Shown piece by piece: positions 1 through 9,263 of a DNA stretch of 64,000 nt. Every line of letters begins with the position of its first letter. Position 1 is the first letter of the stretch. A program made the position numbers and the translations under genes. This stretch comes from UBA1672 sp050633505 (lineage in GTDB: Bacteria > Pseudomonadota > Alphaproteobacteria > Micavibrionales > Micavibrionaceae), in contig JBOEGQ010000004.1 of the NCBI GenBank assembly GCA_050633505.1, positions 248,001 through 312,000 on the forward strand. Direction: 5' to 3'. The notes under the pieces were generated by a model. That model was not told where the DNA came from. It made no database searches and saw nothing but the letters and a program-made list of their open reading frames with translations.

Positions 1-344
1 TCACCACCAATACCAATGATCGATTCAACATCAAGCCCCTTTAGCGCTGCAATCAGCTCATCCGAGCGATCAACAACTTGCCCGTCATCCATCTCATAGG
101 CAAACGGATTTCGGGAATTGGTCGTACCAAGAACCGTTCCGCCCATACGCATAACCGTTCCGTCAAAATCATCCGGTGACAGCATCCGATAACGGGGTGG
201 TGTATCCAATAACCCCGCCGTTCCGTTTTCTATACCGATGATTTCCCATCCAAGACCATGTGCACGCAGTACCGCCGCACGCATAACTGCATTTAAACCT
301 GCACAATCACCACCACTTGTAAAAATTGCTATACGCTTAGACAT
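1..344 (-). CDS. 6-phosphofructokinase, N-terminal part (gene runs off the window)
   Basis: Reading from the ATG at 344 gives 114 residues that begin MSKRIAIFTSGGDCAGLNAV, the nucleotide-binding GGD-x-x-GLN start of the phosphofructokinase family. A GGTVLGTTNSRNPF segment follows, the usual G-T-x-R loop. The enzyme phosphorylates fructose 6-phosphate in glycolysis. The Cys-Ala after GGD and the GTTN loop resemble the PPi-dependent or mixed-substrate group rather than E. coli PfkA. The residue that separates ATP from PPi users lies outside the window, so the phosphate donor is open. The C-terminal two thirds are missing because of the window edge, not a truncation. Confidence 0.85.
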   Translation of the reverse strand, partial: MSKRIAIFTSGGDCAGLNAVMRAAVLRAHGLGWEIIGIENGTAGLLDTPPRYRMLSPDDFDGTVMRMGGTVLGTTNSRNPFAYEMDDGQVVDRSDELIAALKGLDVESIIGIGG

Positions 345-558
345 AGTTTTTTTGCCTCACTTTATTGTTTAACGACCCGATAGAATCACATGAACGAGGT
401 CAAAGAATACACCAAGCCTACATGATTTCAAATGATGCAGAGCACAAACATAATAAGCATTCATTTTTTCATGTCCAAACAATGGATTATATGATAGTAT
501 TAAGTTCTGCTTTTAAAACTGACTATCGATGGCACAACACTAAAAAGAATTATCTACC
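345..558. other. Divergent intergenic region
   Basis: These 214 AT-rich bases separate the leftward phosphofructokinase gene from the rightward DUF465 gene and must hold both promoters. I see no convincing open frame, hairpin or RNA gene in it. Confidence 0.4.
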
Positions 559-765
559 ATGCAAGAAGACCAAGAAGAGCTCCGCCAGAAACTCGCGGAA
601 TACAGAGTTGAACACACTGCGCTCGACGAACTCATTGAAAAAGTTATGGATAGCGATACCCCCGTTAATCTGCTCCATATGCAACAGCTTAAAAAGAAAA
701 AGCTATGGCTGAAAGATATGATTCAACAAATTGAGAGTGCCTTGATTGATGATATTATTGCATAG
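559..765 (+). CDS. DUF465 / YdcH-family small protein
   Basis: A 68-residue, highly charged, all-helical protein. It has the DUF465 pattern: an N-terminal helix with LDELIEKV, a short D-T-P turn, then L-K-K-K-K-L-x-L-K-D-M ending the second helix. Such proteins form short coiled-coil hairpins of unknown function and in alphaproteobacteria often precede purE-purK, as here (purE starts 65 bases downstream). No clear Shine-Dalgarno sequence is visible before the ATG. The family call rests on the helix pattern, and no function can be assigned. Confidence 0.75.
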   Translation: MQEDQEELRQKLAEYRVEHTALDELIEKVMDSDTPVNLLHMQQLKKKKLWLKDMIQQIESALIDDIIA

Positions 766-830
766 ATTTTTACGCGGATAAGCTTTTTTATCCTCTTGCT
801 TCCCACTCCTCTTTTTCCTATAACACCCTT

Positions 831-1328
831 ATGACACATACAGATAAAAACCCGCTTGTCGGGGTTATCATGGGATCTCAATCAGATTGGGATACTATGA
901 AAGAGGCACATGATATTCTTCATACACTCGACATTCCGCATGAATGCCGTATCGTTTCTGCGCATCGCACACCAGAGCGCATGTTTGAATACGCGAAAGA
1001 AGCAAGGGATAGAGGAATCAAAGCAATCATTGCAGGCGCCGGTGGTGCGGCGCACCTGCCCGGTATGGTCGCAAGCCTGACCCCCCTGCCTGTTTTCGGC
1101 GTCCCCGTAGAAAGCAAAGCATTAAAAGGAATGGATAGCCTTCTTTCAATTGCACAAATGCCTGGTGGCGTTCCGGTCGGTACACTCGCCATTGGCAAGG
1201 CTGGCGCGAAAAATGCAGCCCTTATTGCCGCATCCGTTCTGGGGACATCAAATCAAGATATCATGGAAAGACTGATTGAGTATCGTAGTACACAAACCAA
1301 TAGCGTTGCAGAAACACCAACAGATTAA
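831..1328 (+). CDS. purE: N5-carboxyaminoimidazole ribonucleotide mutase
   Basis: This 165-residue cytosolic enzyme converts N5-CAIR to CAIR in purine synthesis. Class I PurE motifs are all present: GSQSDW near residue 16, SAHRTP near residue 43 with the catalytic His, and AGGAAHLPGM near residue 70. The C-terminal PGGVPVGT segment is also intact. The length is normal. purK starts four bases after its stop, so the two are one transcription unit, and PurK supplies the N5-CAIR substrate. Confidence 0.96.
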   Translation: MTHTDKNPLVGVIMGSQSDWDTMKEAHDILHTLDIPHECRIVSAHRTPERMFEYAKEARDRGIKAIIAGAGGAAHLPGMVASLTPLPVFGVPVESKALKGMDSLLSIAQMPGGVPVGTLAIGKAGAKNAALIAASVLGTSNQDIMERLIEYRSTQTNSVAETPTD

Positions 1329-1332
1329 ACAA

Positions 1333-2424
1333 ATGAACACACAAATCACACTTGGAATACTTGGGGGCGGACAGCTTGGCCGGATGAGTACAATGGCTGC
1401 TGCTCGCCTTGGGATTTCTGTGATCATATTCTGCCCGGAAGAAAATAGTCCTGCATCCCATGTTGCCAAAGAAACTATTGTGGCTGCATACGATGATAAA
1501 GAGGCATTAAAGAAATTCATTGAAAAAACAGATGTCATCTCATATGAGTTCGAGAACATTCCCGTTGAAACAATCTCATATATAGAATCGTTAAAACCCA
1601 AATCAATCTTTCCTGAAAAAGCATTATTGGATGTGTCTCAGGATCGTATCAAGGAAAAGAGTTTCCTAAACGAGAATAATATACGCACTGCCCGATGGTC
1701 TCCTGTTGCGACAAGAGAAGACATTGCATCTGTACTCTCTGACTGGAGGGCTGACAGCTTTATCCTGAAAACTGCACGTTTTGGTTATGACGGTAAAGGG
1801 CAAATAAAATGTGATACCAAGGGTTTCGAAAACAATTCCGAGCTCAATTTGTTTTTAGAGAACACGAAAAAACAAGACCTCATCATGGAAGAGGTTGTCG
1901 ACTTCTCTTGCGAAACTTCTGTAATAATAGCACGAGATAAAGATGGAAAAACAGAGGTTTATGGCCCAATGCTCAATGAGCATAAAAACCACATCCTTCA
2001 TAAAACCTTTATACCTGCAAACGTATCGAAACATGTATCAGATCAAACATCTGAGATCGCAAACGTTATTGCAAACTCTGTTAATTTACGCGGTGTATTG
2101 ACCGTTGAATTATTTGTCCTGAATGATGATCATGTGCTCGTAAATGAGATTGCCCCACGCACACATAACTCTGGCCATTGGAGCATCGACGCATGTGCGG
2201 TGTCTCAATTTGAAAACCATGTTCGCACTGTATGCGGCCTTCCGGTCGGTTCATCCAAGCATCATAGCCATGCCGTTATGCTGAACCTGATTGGTAATGA
2301 TATAAACCAGATACAAGATCACATAGGTGAGCCAAATACATGTATCCATTCATACGGCAAAGAGACCGTCCGGGACGGACGGAAAATGGGACATATTACG
2401 TTTTTAAAACCAATAGACGATTAA
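1333..2424 (+). CDS. purK: N5-carboxyaminoimidazole ribonucleotide synthase
   Basis: An ATP-grasp enzyme of 363 residues that carboxylates AIR to N5-CAIR with ATP and bicarbonate. The N-terminus has the dinucleotide-like ILGGGQLGRM. The ATP-grasp core follows with FILKTARFGYDGKGQ and the metal-binding LTVELFVL...VNEIAPRTHNSGHW. I chose the ATG at 1333 because it gives the standard start; an in-frame codon at 1276 would add 19 residues lying inside purE. It follows purE directly and should be cotranscribed. Confidence 0.95.
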   Translation: MNTQITLGILGGGQLGRMSTMAAARLGISVIIFCPEENSPASHVAKETIVAAYDDKEALKKFIEKTDVISYEFENIPVETISYIESLKPKSIFPEKALLDVSQDRIKEKSFLNENNIRTARWSPVATREDIASVLSDWRADSFILKTARFGYDGKGQIKCDTKGFENNSELNLFLENTKKQDLIMEEVVDFSCETSVIIARDKDGKTEVYGPMLNEHKNHILHKTFIPANVSKHVSDQTSEIANVIANSVNLRGVLTVELFVLNDDHVLVNEIAPRTHNSGHWSIDACAVSQFENHVRTVCGLPVGSSKHHSHAVMLNLIGNDINQIQDHIGEPNTCIHSYGKETVRDGRKMGHITFLKPIDD

Positions 2425-2448
2425 AGCCAAACATTTAAGGAGCTTAAA

Positions 2449-3867
2449 ATGAGCGAAGCTGTACAAAAAATAGATAAAAACACACGGGTTGAAAGCGACT
2501 CCATTGGTGAGATTGAGGTTCCGGCCAACCGTTATTGGGGCGCACAAACTCAAAGATCTATCCAGAACTTTAAAATCGGCGGTGAGAAAATGCCTGCCCC
2601 TCTTGTTCGTGCACTTGGTATTCAAAAGAAAGCCTCCGCACTATCCAATATGGCATTAGGTGTTTTGGATGAGAGCATCGGAAACGTCATGGTTCAAGCA
2701 GCAGACGAAGTTATTGACGGAACATTAATCGAAGAATTCCCACTTGTTGTATGGCAAACAGGTTCAGGTACACAAAGCAATATGAACGCAAACGAAGTCA
2801 TATCTAATCGTGCCATTGAAATGTTAAATGGAGAGCGTGGAAGTAAGTCCCCGGTACACCCGAACGATCACGTTAATATGGGCCAATCATCCAATGATAC
2901 ATTCCCAAGTGCAATGCACATTGCCGCAGGTGAACAGGTTCACCATGAACTTATTCCTGCGCTTGAGCACTTACACAATGCACTGGACGCAAAAGCCAAA
3001 TCTTATGCTGACATTGTGAAAATCGGTCGTACACACCTTCAAGACGCGACACCACTTACATTAGGGCAAGAGTTCTCCGGCTATGCCAAGCAAATCGAAT
3101 ACGCCATTGAACGGGTCAAAATCACATTGCCCCGTGTTATGCAGCTTGCCCAAGGGGGAACAGCTGTTGGAACGGGGATTAACTCTAAAAAAGGCTTTGC
3201 TGAAAAGTTTGCCGAAAACGTTTCTGAAATTACAGGGCTCTCCTTTGAAACGGCAGAGAATAAGTTTGAATCACTTGCCGCACATGATGCAATGGTCGAA
3301 CTATCCGGTGCATTAAATGTGATTGCAACCAGCCTCATGAAAATCGCCAATGATATTCGCCTGCTAGGATCAGGGCCACGTTGCGGTATTGGCGAAATTT
3401 CTCTTCCGGCGAATGAGCCAGGCTCATCTATTATGCCCGGCAAAGTCAACCCGACACAGTGCGAAGCCCTCACAATGGTATGCGCACAAATCATGGGTAA
3501 TCATGTTGCCGTTACTGTGGCAGGATCAAATGGCCATTTTGAATTGAACGTATTTAAGCCTGTCATGATTTATAACGTCCTACAGTCAATCCGCCTAATC
3601 GCAGATGGATGTCACAGCTTCACAGATAATTGTATTGTCGGCATTGAAGCAAATGAAGCACGCATTGATAAACTTTTAAATGAAAGCCTTATGCTTGTAA
3701 CCGCCTTGAACCCTCATATCGGCTATGATAACGCCGCAAAAATTGCGAAAAAGGCACATACTGATGGCTCAACATTACAAGAGGCAGGTCTTGCCCTAGG
3801 TCTTCTGACTGAGGAGCAATTCAAAGACTGGATTAAACCAATTGATATGATTAAGCCAAGAGATTAA
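2449..3867 (+). CDS. fumC: Fumarate hydratase, class II
   Basis: This 472-residue, iron-independent fumarase interconverts fumarate and L-malate in the TCA cycle as a homotetramer. The family signature GSSIMPGKVNP is present near residue 325, as are the SGTQSNMNANEV and HPNDHVNMGQSSNDTFP active-site loops. AAGG-type ribosome binding lies just upstream (AAGGAGC). The full length matches the family. It is followed by a small RHH-domain gene, an arrangement also seen in other alphaproteobacteria. Confidence 0.97.
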   Translation: MSEAVQKIDKNTRVESDSIGEIEVPANRYWGAQTQRSIQNFKIGGEKMPAPLVRALGIQKKASALSNMALGVLDESIGNVMVQAADEVIDGTLIEEFPLVVWQTGSGTQSNMNANEVISNRAIEMLNGERGSKSPVHPNDHVNMGQSSNDTFPSAMHIAAGEQVHHELIPALEHLHNALDAKAKSYADIVKIGRTHLQDATPLTLGQEFSGYAKQIEYAIERVKITLPRVMQLAQGGTAVGTGINSKKGFAEKFAENVSEITGLSFETAENKFESLAAHDAMVELSGALNVIATSLMKIANDIRLLGSGPRCGIGEISLPANEPGSSIMPGKVNPTQCEALTMVCAQIMGNHVAVTVAGSNGHFELNVFKPVMIYNVLQSIRLIADGCHSFTDNCIVGIEANEARIDKLLNESLMLVTALNPHIGYDNAAKIAKKAHTDGSTLQEAGLALGLLTEEQFKDWIKPIDMIKPRD

Positions 3868-3908
3868 AAAGTCTTTTAAGGTTCATAGATATAAGAGCAT
3901 GTCCCGAA

Positions 3909-4124
3909 ATGATAAAGAAACGATCCATTCGCATTTCGGGGCATGAAACCAGCATCACATTAGAAGAAGAATTTTGGGATGCACTAAGGAACATTGCACA
4001 ACGACACGGTAAATCCTTAAACCAGATTATTTCAGATATTGATCAAGCACGAGAGACCAACAATTTGTCCAGTGCGATACGAATTTTTGTTCTAAAGACA
4101 CTCCAAGAGTCTTTACCGGAATAA
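3909..4124 (+). CDS. Ribbon-helix-helix domain protein (RHH_4 type)
   Basis: A 71-residue protein with a basic beta strand (KRSIRISGHETSITLE) followed by two helices (FWDALRNIAQRHGKSLNQII and the SSAIRIFVLKTL end), the layout of the alphaproteobacterial RHH_4 family. Such proteins are presumed DNA-binding dimers; no target is known to me. It lies 41 bases after fumC. Its last 12 bases overlap the end of the opposing AsmA-like gene, so the two transcripts are antisense at their 3' ends. Confidence 0.8.
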   Translation: MIKKRSIRISGHETSITLEEEFWDALRNIAQRHGKSLNQIISDIDQARETNNLSSAIRIFVLKTLQESLPE

Positions 4125-7100
4125 GTCACCAATAACATCTTTAATCACATCTTCTGCAACATCTTCTATTGTTGCAGGTTCTTTTTTCTTTGGCTTAACA
4201 TTTTTCTGTGTCTCTGTACCTTGCTCACCAGACTTTTTATTATTGTCATTAGATGCACCGCCTAAATTATCCGACAGAATTTTGTTAAACTTCCGCTGTA
4301 CTTTTCTATTCAGGTAATCGTTTAAGACGCCTTGACCAAATGTTTGACTTGGATTATCCAATGAACCACTAAATGACATCTTAAATGGTTCAACACGATC
4401 ATCTTCATTTTTGACACTAATTTTATGGTTTGTATTTAAAGTCCATTGAGGCAGGTTAATAATGCCTGTTGTTTCTACCAACGCTTCGGGGCCATCTAAG
4501 TCCATCTTGGTCATGTTAACTTGCCCTCTTTCAATGCGGAACGCACCATCTAACGTATCAAAATGTGTTTCGCCTCCCTTTGTTGTTCCCTTCCAAAGTC
4601 CGGTTAAAGTATCACTTAACTTCGTATCCTCTGATAAGGCGCGCGCAAAGCGCGTCACATCAACACCATGCAGGATAAGCTTACTTCCGTTAACGCTGCC
4701 GTTTCCATTTAAATCATGGATCAACGCAGCCGGACTTGCACCAGAGCTTTTTAAGGTCATATCCAACGTTCCCTGTCCGCTTACATTCACGACTTGCTTA
4801 CCAATTAACGTTTTGGATAACTGCCCCAAATCTACGTTTTTAAAAGAAGAATAACTTTGGAAATAGACAGGTTGCCTTAGCTTCTCTTGCGTCTTAACAG
4901 AGGCATCTAATGAAATTTTACCGCCGAAAACACCCGCCTTAAGATCATTAATTCGAACTTCGCCGTTTTGTAATTTGAAATCCATAGCCACATTTGAAAG
5001 CGGCCAAACACCATAATGAATTTTCTTTGCCTTCAAATTCAAATCCAAATTCACGCCATGCAATGCCTGCACGTCAAGAGCCTGCTTTGACCAACGATCG
5101 CGAGATTGTGATTGCTTCTTCTTTCCGTGTGACCCCGTACTTTTATTCATTACAGATGGAATAATAAGATTACCAAATGACAACGCCCCTTCTACTGAAG
5201 GCCTCTGAGATGAAAGCTTTACTTTCGTATTCCCTGTTACAGACACACCTGAGAAATCACCTTTAATTTCTTTAAAAGCATATACATCGTGTGCATAATC
5301 CAATTTTGTATAGAAGTCCAATGACTTGGTATATTGTGAGCCATCAATTGATATACCACTCAGATCTTTTAAAAATCTTGCCATATTCCCATGCTTCACC
5401 TGTAGCTCCACATCTTTCATCACCGCCTTTGTCAAAGGACGTTCAACCTGCCCCTTTAGCAGAATGTCAGCATTCAGTGCACCAATATTCGCCGTCATAT
5501 CAAGCGCATCTAAATCTCCTGAAAATTTCGACTTAATAGTGACACGGTTCAGTGCATCAGGCATTTTACCAAAGTCCAAGTTAAGCGCCTTTAAGGTCGC
5601 TTTGGCATCTTCTGTACGAAGGTCTACATAAGACGAAACGCCACGCCCTTGCTTTAAATCCTTCACCTGCATTGACAGTTTTGCTGACGATCCGGCAAAA
5701 TTCTTAATTGATAAATTCTTTACATCCAAACCATTCTGTAAAATCTTCGCCTCAAGTGACACACCATTCAACATGTTTTTCTGCCATCTCGCTTTATCTG
5801 CTTTTACAATCAAGTGTAAATCTAATGGCAATGCCACAGAAGCCAAACTGCCCTTTACCGTCTCATTTAGCGAAGCACCTGAGTTGTTATTTTTACCCGT
5901 AGGGGCAACGTCAGCACCTGTTAAACCATCAATATCTAGCGTTGGCGTCGTAACAGATAATGTAACATCAGGACGCCCTTCCGGTTTCAGAACATATTGC
6001 CCATCAAAATGGATTTTTTGCTCTCCCAGTTGAACAAATGATCCATCTCCACCAAATGATCCTTTTTTGCCTTGGAGACTTGCAACAGTCTGTAAAGAAA
6101 CAGTACCAAATGGCACTGCACCGGTCATAAGCTCTTGTAATACGACATCGGATATTGTCTTGATATTGATAAGCACCGATTGCTTTTCCAGATCACTAGC
6201 AAGCCCCAGTTCAAAACGCCCGGAGCCAAGATTAGCCTGACATGCATCACACTTGATCGACCGTGCATCTGCAGAAATCAAACCAGACAGAGAGAAAGGC
6301 AGCCCTTGTTTCAATAAGCCCTTCATCCCATAAGAGGATAGACTATCAGACACGTCATTTAATGAAACGTTGAGCTTTCCTTGCGCCGAGGTATCATCAT
6401 CAAATGATAAAATACCATTATATTTAACTTGAACTTTTTCAGGCTCAACTTGCACACTCACATCGACATTCATCGCTTGATCTTGCCTGTTATATGCACC
6501 GACATGCGTCTGAAAAGTCAGTGCACGCCCATTATTAAATAAAGAGCCTTGCGCCTTAACATCACCACCCAGATACGGCATACCCAGATCAATGTTTATA
6601 TTAGAAATCGTTTCCACGTGCTCACTACGCTTATCAACGTAATGAAAGCTTCCTTCTTTAATCCGAACATCAGACAATGAAATTGAAGGAGCGGAATTCC
6701 CTGCCCCTTCTTTGGGTGTTTCTGTCTCACCTGAGGTAGATAAAGCTTTCAACTTATCTGTATAACCTGAAATACGACCATCTTTCTGTATTTCAAGGGT
6801 AATTTTGGGTTTAACGAGGGTAAGTGAAGAAACGGAAACCTCCCCACTGATCAAGGGGAGTAAATCTACACTTACATCAAGACGCTCAAAAGAAGCAACT
6901 GGATCATGCATCTCATTTTGAGGGTCAAAGACCGAAACATTATCAACCATAAAACGTGGAGAAGGAAGCAGAGCCAAAGATACATCGCCATCTATTTGCA
7001 ACTCTAGGCCAGTGCGGTCCCGAACTTCATTTAAAGCATGATCCTTATAGAGGTTCAGATCGACAAACCCAGGCAGAAACACAGCAGCCCCAGCCAGTAT

Positions 7101-7139
7101 TACAACAAAAGCAACAATGACAAGCAACGCACGCTTCAT
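4113..7139 (-). CDS. AsmA-family envelope protein
   Basis: A 1008-residue protein with one N-terminal membrane anchor (about residues 4-24: ALLVIVAFVVILAGAAVFLPG) and an AsmA N-domain with the typical L-L-P-S-P-R-F segment near residue 60. A long beta-rich body follows, and an AsmA C-terminal region with GNGSVNGSKLILHGVDVTRF-type sequence near residue 800. Members span the periplasm and are linked to phospholipid transport or outer-membrane homeostasis. The last 70 residues are Lys/Glu-rich and probably disordered. Nothing suggests a break. Confidence 0.88.
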   Translation of the reverse strand: MKRALLVIVAFVVILAGAAVFLPGFVDLNLYKDHALNEVRDRTGLELQIDGDVSLALLPSPRFMVDNVSVFDPQNEMHDPVASFERLDVSVDLLPLISGEVSVSSLTLVKPKITLEIQKDGRISGYTDKLKALSTSGETETPKEGAGNSAPSISLSDVRIKEGSFHYVDKRSEHVETISNINIDLGMPYLGGDVKAQGSLFNNGRALTFQTHVGAYNRQDQAMNVDVSVQVEPEKVQVKYNGILSFDDDTSAQGKLNVSLNDVSDSLSSYGMKGLLKQGLPFSLSGLISADARSIKCDACQANLGSGRFELGLASDLEKQSVLINIKTISDVVLQELMTGAVPFGTVSLQTVASLQGKKGSFGGDGSFVQLGEQKIHFDGQYVLKPEGRPDVTLSVTTPTLDIDGLTGADVAPTGKNNNSGASLNETVKGSLASVALPLDLHLIVKADKARWQKNMLNGVSLEAKILQNGLDVKNLSIKNFAGSSAKLSMQVKDLKQGRGVSSYVDLRTEDAKATLKALNLDFGKMPDALNRVTIKSKFSGDLDALDMTANIGALNADILLKGQVERPLTKAVMKDVELQVKHGNMARFLKDLSGISIDGSQYTKSLDFYTKLDYAHDVYAFKEIKGDFSGVSVTGNTKVKLSSQRPSVEGALSFGNLIIPSVMNKSTGSHGKKKQSQSRDRWSKQALDVQALHGVNLDLNLKAKKIHYGVWPLSNVAMDFKLQNGEVRINDLKAGVFGGKISLDASVKTQEKLRQPVYFQSYSSFKNVDLGQLSKTLIGKQVVNVSGQGTLDMTLKSSGASPAALIHDLNGNGSVNGSKLILHGVDVTRFARALSEDTKLSDTLTGLWKGTTKGGETHFDTLDGAFRIERGQVNMTKMDLDGPEALVETTGIINLPQWTLNTNHKISVKNEDDRVEPFKMSFSGSLDNPSQTFGQGVLNDYLNRKVQRKFNKILSDNLGGASNDNNKKSGEQGTETQKNVKPKKKEPATIEDVAEDVIKDVIGDLFR

Positions 7140-7220
7140 AATAGCCCCCTCTTCATCTTTAACGGTTTGGATTGAACCACTCTACCGCGATGCAGAAAAA
7201 GAGACAAGAGCTTGCAAAGC

Positions 7221-7943
7221 TTACGCCATATATTGTCCACCATTTGCAGAAAGTGTTGCGCCTGTAATAAACGCAGCTTTTTCAGATGCCAAAAATGATA
7301 CAAGCGCCCCTATCTCTTCGGGCTGGCCCATGCGCATCGCCGGAATTTGGCGTATAATACTATCAAGTACTTCTTGAGGCATTGCAGATGTCATATCTGT
7401 TGCAATGTAGCCTGGACAAATTACGTTAACCGTTACATTCTTTGCCGCAGATTCTAAAGCTAGCGCCTTTGTAAAGCCAATCATACCAGCCTTTGCCGCC
7501 GCATAATTTGCCTGTCCAAACTGCCCCTTCTGTCCATTAATCGAACTAATATTAATAATGCGCCCGTATTTACGCTCTCGCATTTGCAAGATAATCGCAC
7601 GGCACATGTTAAAACATGATGTCAAGTTGGTCTGAATTACAGAATCCCAATTTTCCTTTGGCATTTTATGTAAGACACCGTCACGCGTAATCCCGGCGTT
7701 ATTGACCAAAACACCGATCTCTCCATATTCTTTTTCAATCGCATCAATTGCGGATTGGCATTGGTCAAAGTCGGAAACATCAAACTTTACAGTTTCACAT
7801 CCAGTTTCGTCTTTGAATTTTTGCGCAGCATCTTCATTTCCCTGATATGTTGCAACAACCACATAGCCATCATTTTTTAGAGATTTAGAAATCTCCATAC
7901 CAATCCCGCGCGTTCCGCCCGTTACAACTGCAACTTTACTCAT
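7221..7943 (-). CDS. phaB: Acetoacetyl-CoA reductase
   Basis: A 240-residue short-chain dehydrogenase that reduces acetoacetyl-CoA to (R)-3-hydroxybutyryl-CoA with NADPH, the second step of polyhydroxybutyrate synthesis. The Rossmann motif TGGTRGIG is at residues 8-15, NNAG near 86 and the catalytic Ser...Tyr-x-x-x-Lys in SSINGQKGQFGQANYAAAKAG near 135-155. The C-terminal GGQYMA is the PhaB type. It lies 49 bases downstream of phaA on the same strand. FabG is the alternative reading, but context and C-terminus favour PhaB. Confidence 0.9.
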   Translation of the reverse strand: MSKVAVVTGGTRGIGMEISKSLKNDGYVVVATYQGNEDAAQKFKDETGCETVKFDVSDFDQCQSAIDAIEKEYGEIGVLVNNAGITRDGVLHKMPKENWDSVIQTNLTSCFNMCRAIILQMRERKYGRIINISSINGQKGQFGQANYAAAKAGMIGFTKALALESAAKNVTVNVICPGYIATDMTSAMPQEVLDSIIRQIPAMRMGQPEEIGALVSFLASEKAAFITGATLSANGGQYMA

Positions 7944-7992
7944 AACTCATATTCTCCTTTTTCAATTCGTACAAAACCACGTATATTCGGGT

Positions 7993-9168
7993 TTATCGTT
8001 CTACACACAAGGCAATGCCCATGCCGCCGCCAATACATAGCGTTGCAAGTCCTTTTTGCGCATCACGGCGTACCATTTCATGTAATAAAGTTACCAGAAC
8101 TCTCGTCCCCGAAGCACCGATCGGATGCCCCAGAGCAATCGCTCCACCGTTTACATTCGTTTTATCCGGATCAAAGCCAGTTTCCTTCAACACACAACAA
8201 GCCTGAGCCGCAAAAGCCTCATTTGATTCAATCAAATCAAGGTCAGAAACATCCCAGCCAGCCTTTTCAAGTGCAGCAGCCGAAGCCGGAACAGGCCCTG
8301 TCCCCATAACCGCAGGATCCACACCACGTGTTGCCCAAGATTTGATTTTTGCAAGCGGTGTCAAACCTCTTTCCTTTGCTTCACTCTCACGCATTAAAAG
8401 AACAGCTGCGGCACCATCATTAATACCCGATGCATTCGCAGCGGTTACCGTTCCATCTTTTTTAAAAGCCGGACGTAGTTTTCCAAGCCCTTCTGCGGTA
8501 ACACCGGCGCGTGGGAATTCATCTGTATCAAAGGTAATTGTTTCTTTTCTCTTCTTCACTTCTACAGGTACTATTTCATCTTTAAATTTCCCTGCATTAA
8601 TCGCATGCTCTGCTTTATTTTGTGATAATGCAGCAAAACCGTCCTGCTCCTCTCTCGATATGCCATATTGTTGTGCAATATTTTCTGCTGTGTTTCCCAT
8701 ATGGTAATCATTAAAGCTATCCCACAAACCATCAAGTATCATGGTATCTCGCATTGATGCGTCACCAAATTTCACTGCTTCACGCAAATGCATGATATGT
8801 GGAGATAAGCTCATATTCTCTTGCCCACCGGCAACAACAATATTCGCATCACCTGCCTGAATACTTTGAAGTCCCAGTGCAACTGTACGTAGACCTGAAC
8901 CACAAACCTGATTAATCGTCATGGCAGTTGAGGATTGAGATAATCCGGCATTAATTGCCGCTTGTCTTGCGGGGTTTTGTCCACATCCTGCTGTAAGAAC
9001 TTGCCCCATCAATGCTTCATCAACATCATTCGAGTTAACACCAGCCTCATCCAAAACAGCTTGTATTACTGTTGCCCCTAACGTACTGGCTGGTACAGTA
9101 GATAATCCACCACCCAGAGTACCTATTGCTGTTCTTTTTGCTGCAACAATAACCACAGGATCACTCAT
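7993..9168 (-). CDS. phaA: Acetyl-CoA acetyltransferase (thiolase)
   Basis: A 391-residue thiolase that condenses two acetyl-CoA to acetoacetyl-CoA. The nucleophilic Cys is in NQVCGSGLRTV near residue 90. The GGAIALGHPIGASGTR block holds the catalytic His, and the C-terminal Cys is in CIGGGMGIAL. The length is that of biosynthetic tetrameric thiolases. With phaB downstream and a PHA-synthase-like gene upstream on the same strand, its main job is probably PHB precursor supply. Confidence 0.94.
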   Translation of the reverse strand: MSDPVVIVAAKRTAIGTLGGGLSTVPASTLGATVIQAVLDEAGVNSNDVDEALMGQVLTAGCGQNPARQAAINAGLSQSSTAMTINQVCGSGLRTVALGLQSIQAGDANIVVAGGQENMSLSPHIMHLREAVKFGDASMRDTMILDGLWDSFNDYHMGNTAENIAQQYGISREEQDGFAALSQNKAEHAINAGKFKDEIVPVEVKKRKETITFDTDEFPRAGVTAEGLGKLRPAFKKDGTVTAANASGINDGAAAVLLMRESEAKERGLTPLAKIKSWATRGVDPAVMGTGPVPASAAALEKAGWDVSDLDLIESNEAFAAQACCVLKETGFDPDKTNVNGGAIALGHPIGASGTRVLVTLLHEMVRRDAQKGLATLCIGGGMGIALCVER

Positions 9169-9263
9169 TGTGACATTCCTTCCATTCCATGACTTTTATA
9201 GATATTGATTGCAAGATATCGAGATTAGAGAAATTTTCAAGCCCCAATAATAAAGTCTTTGCA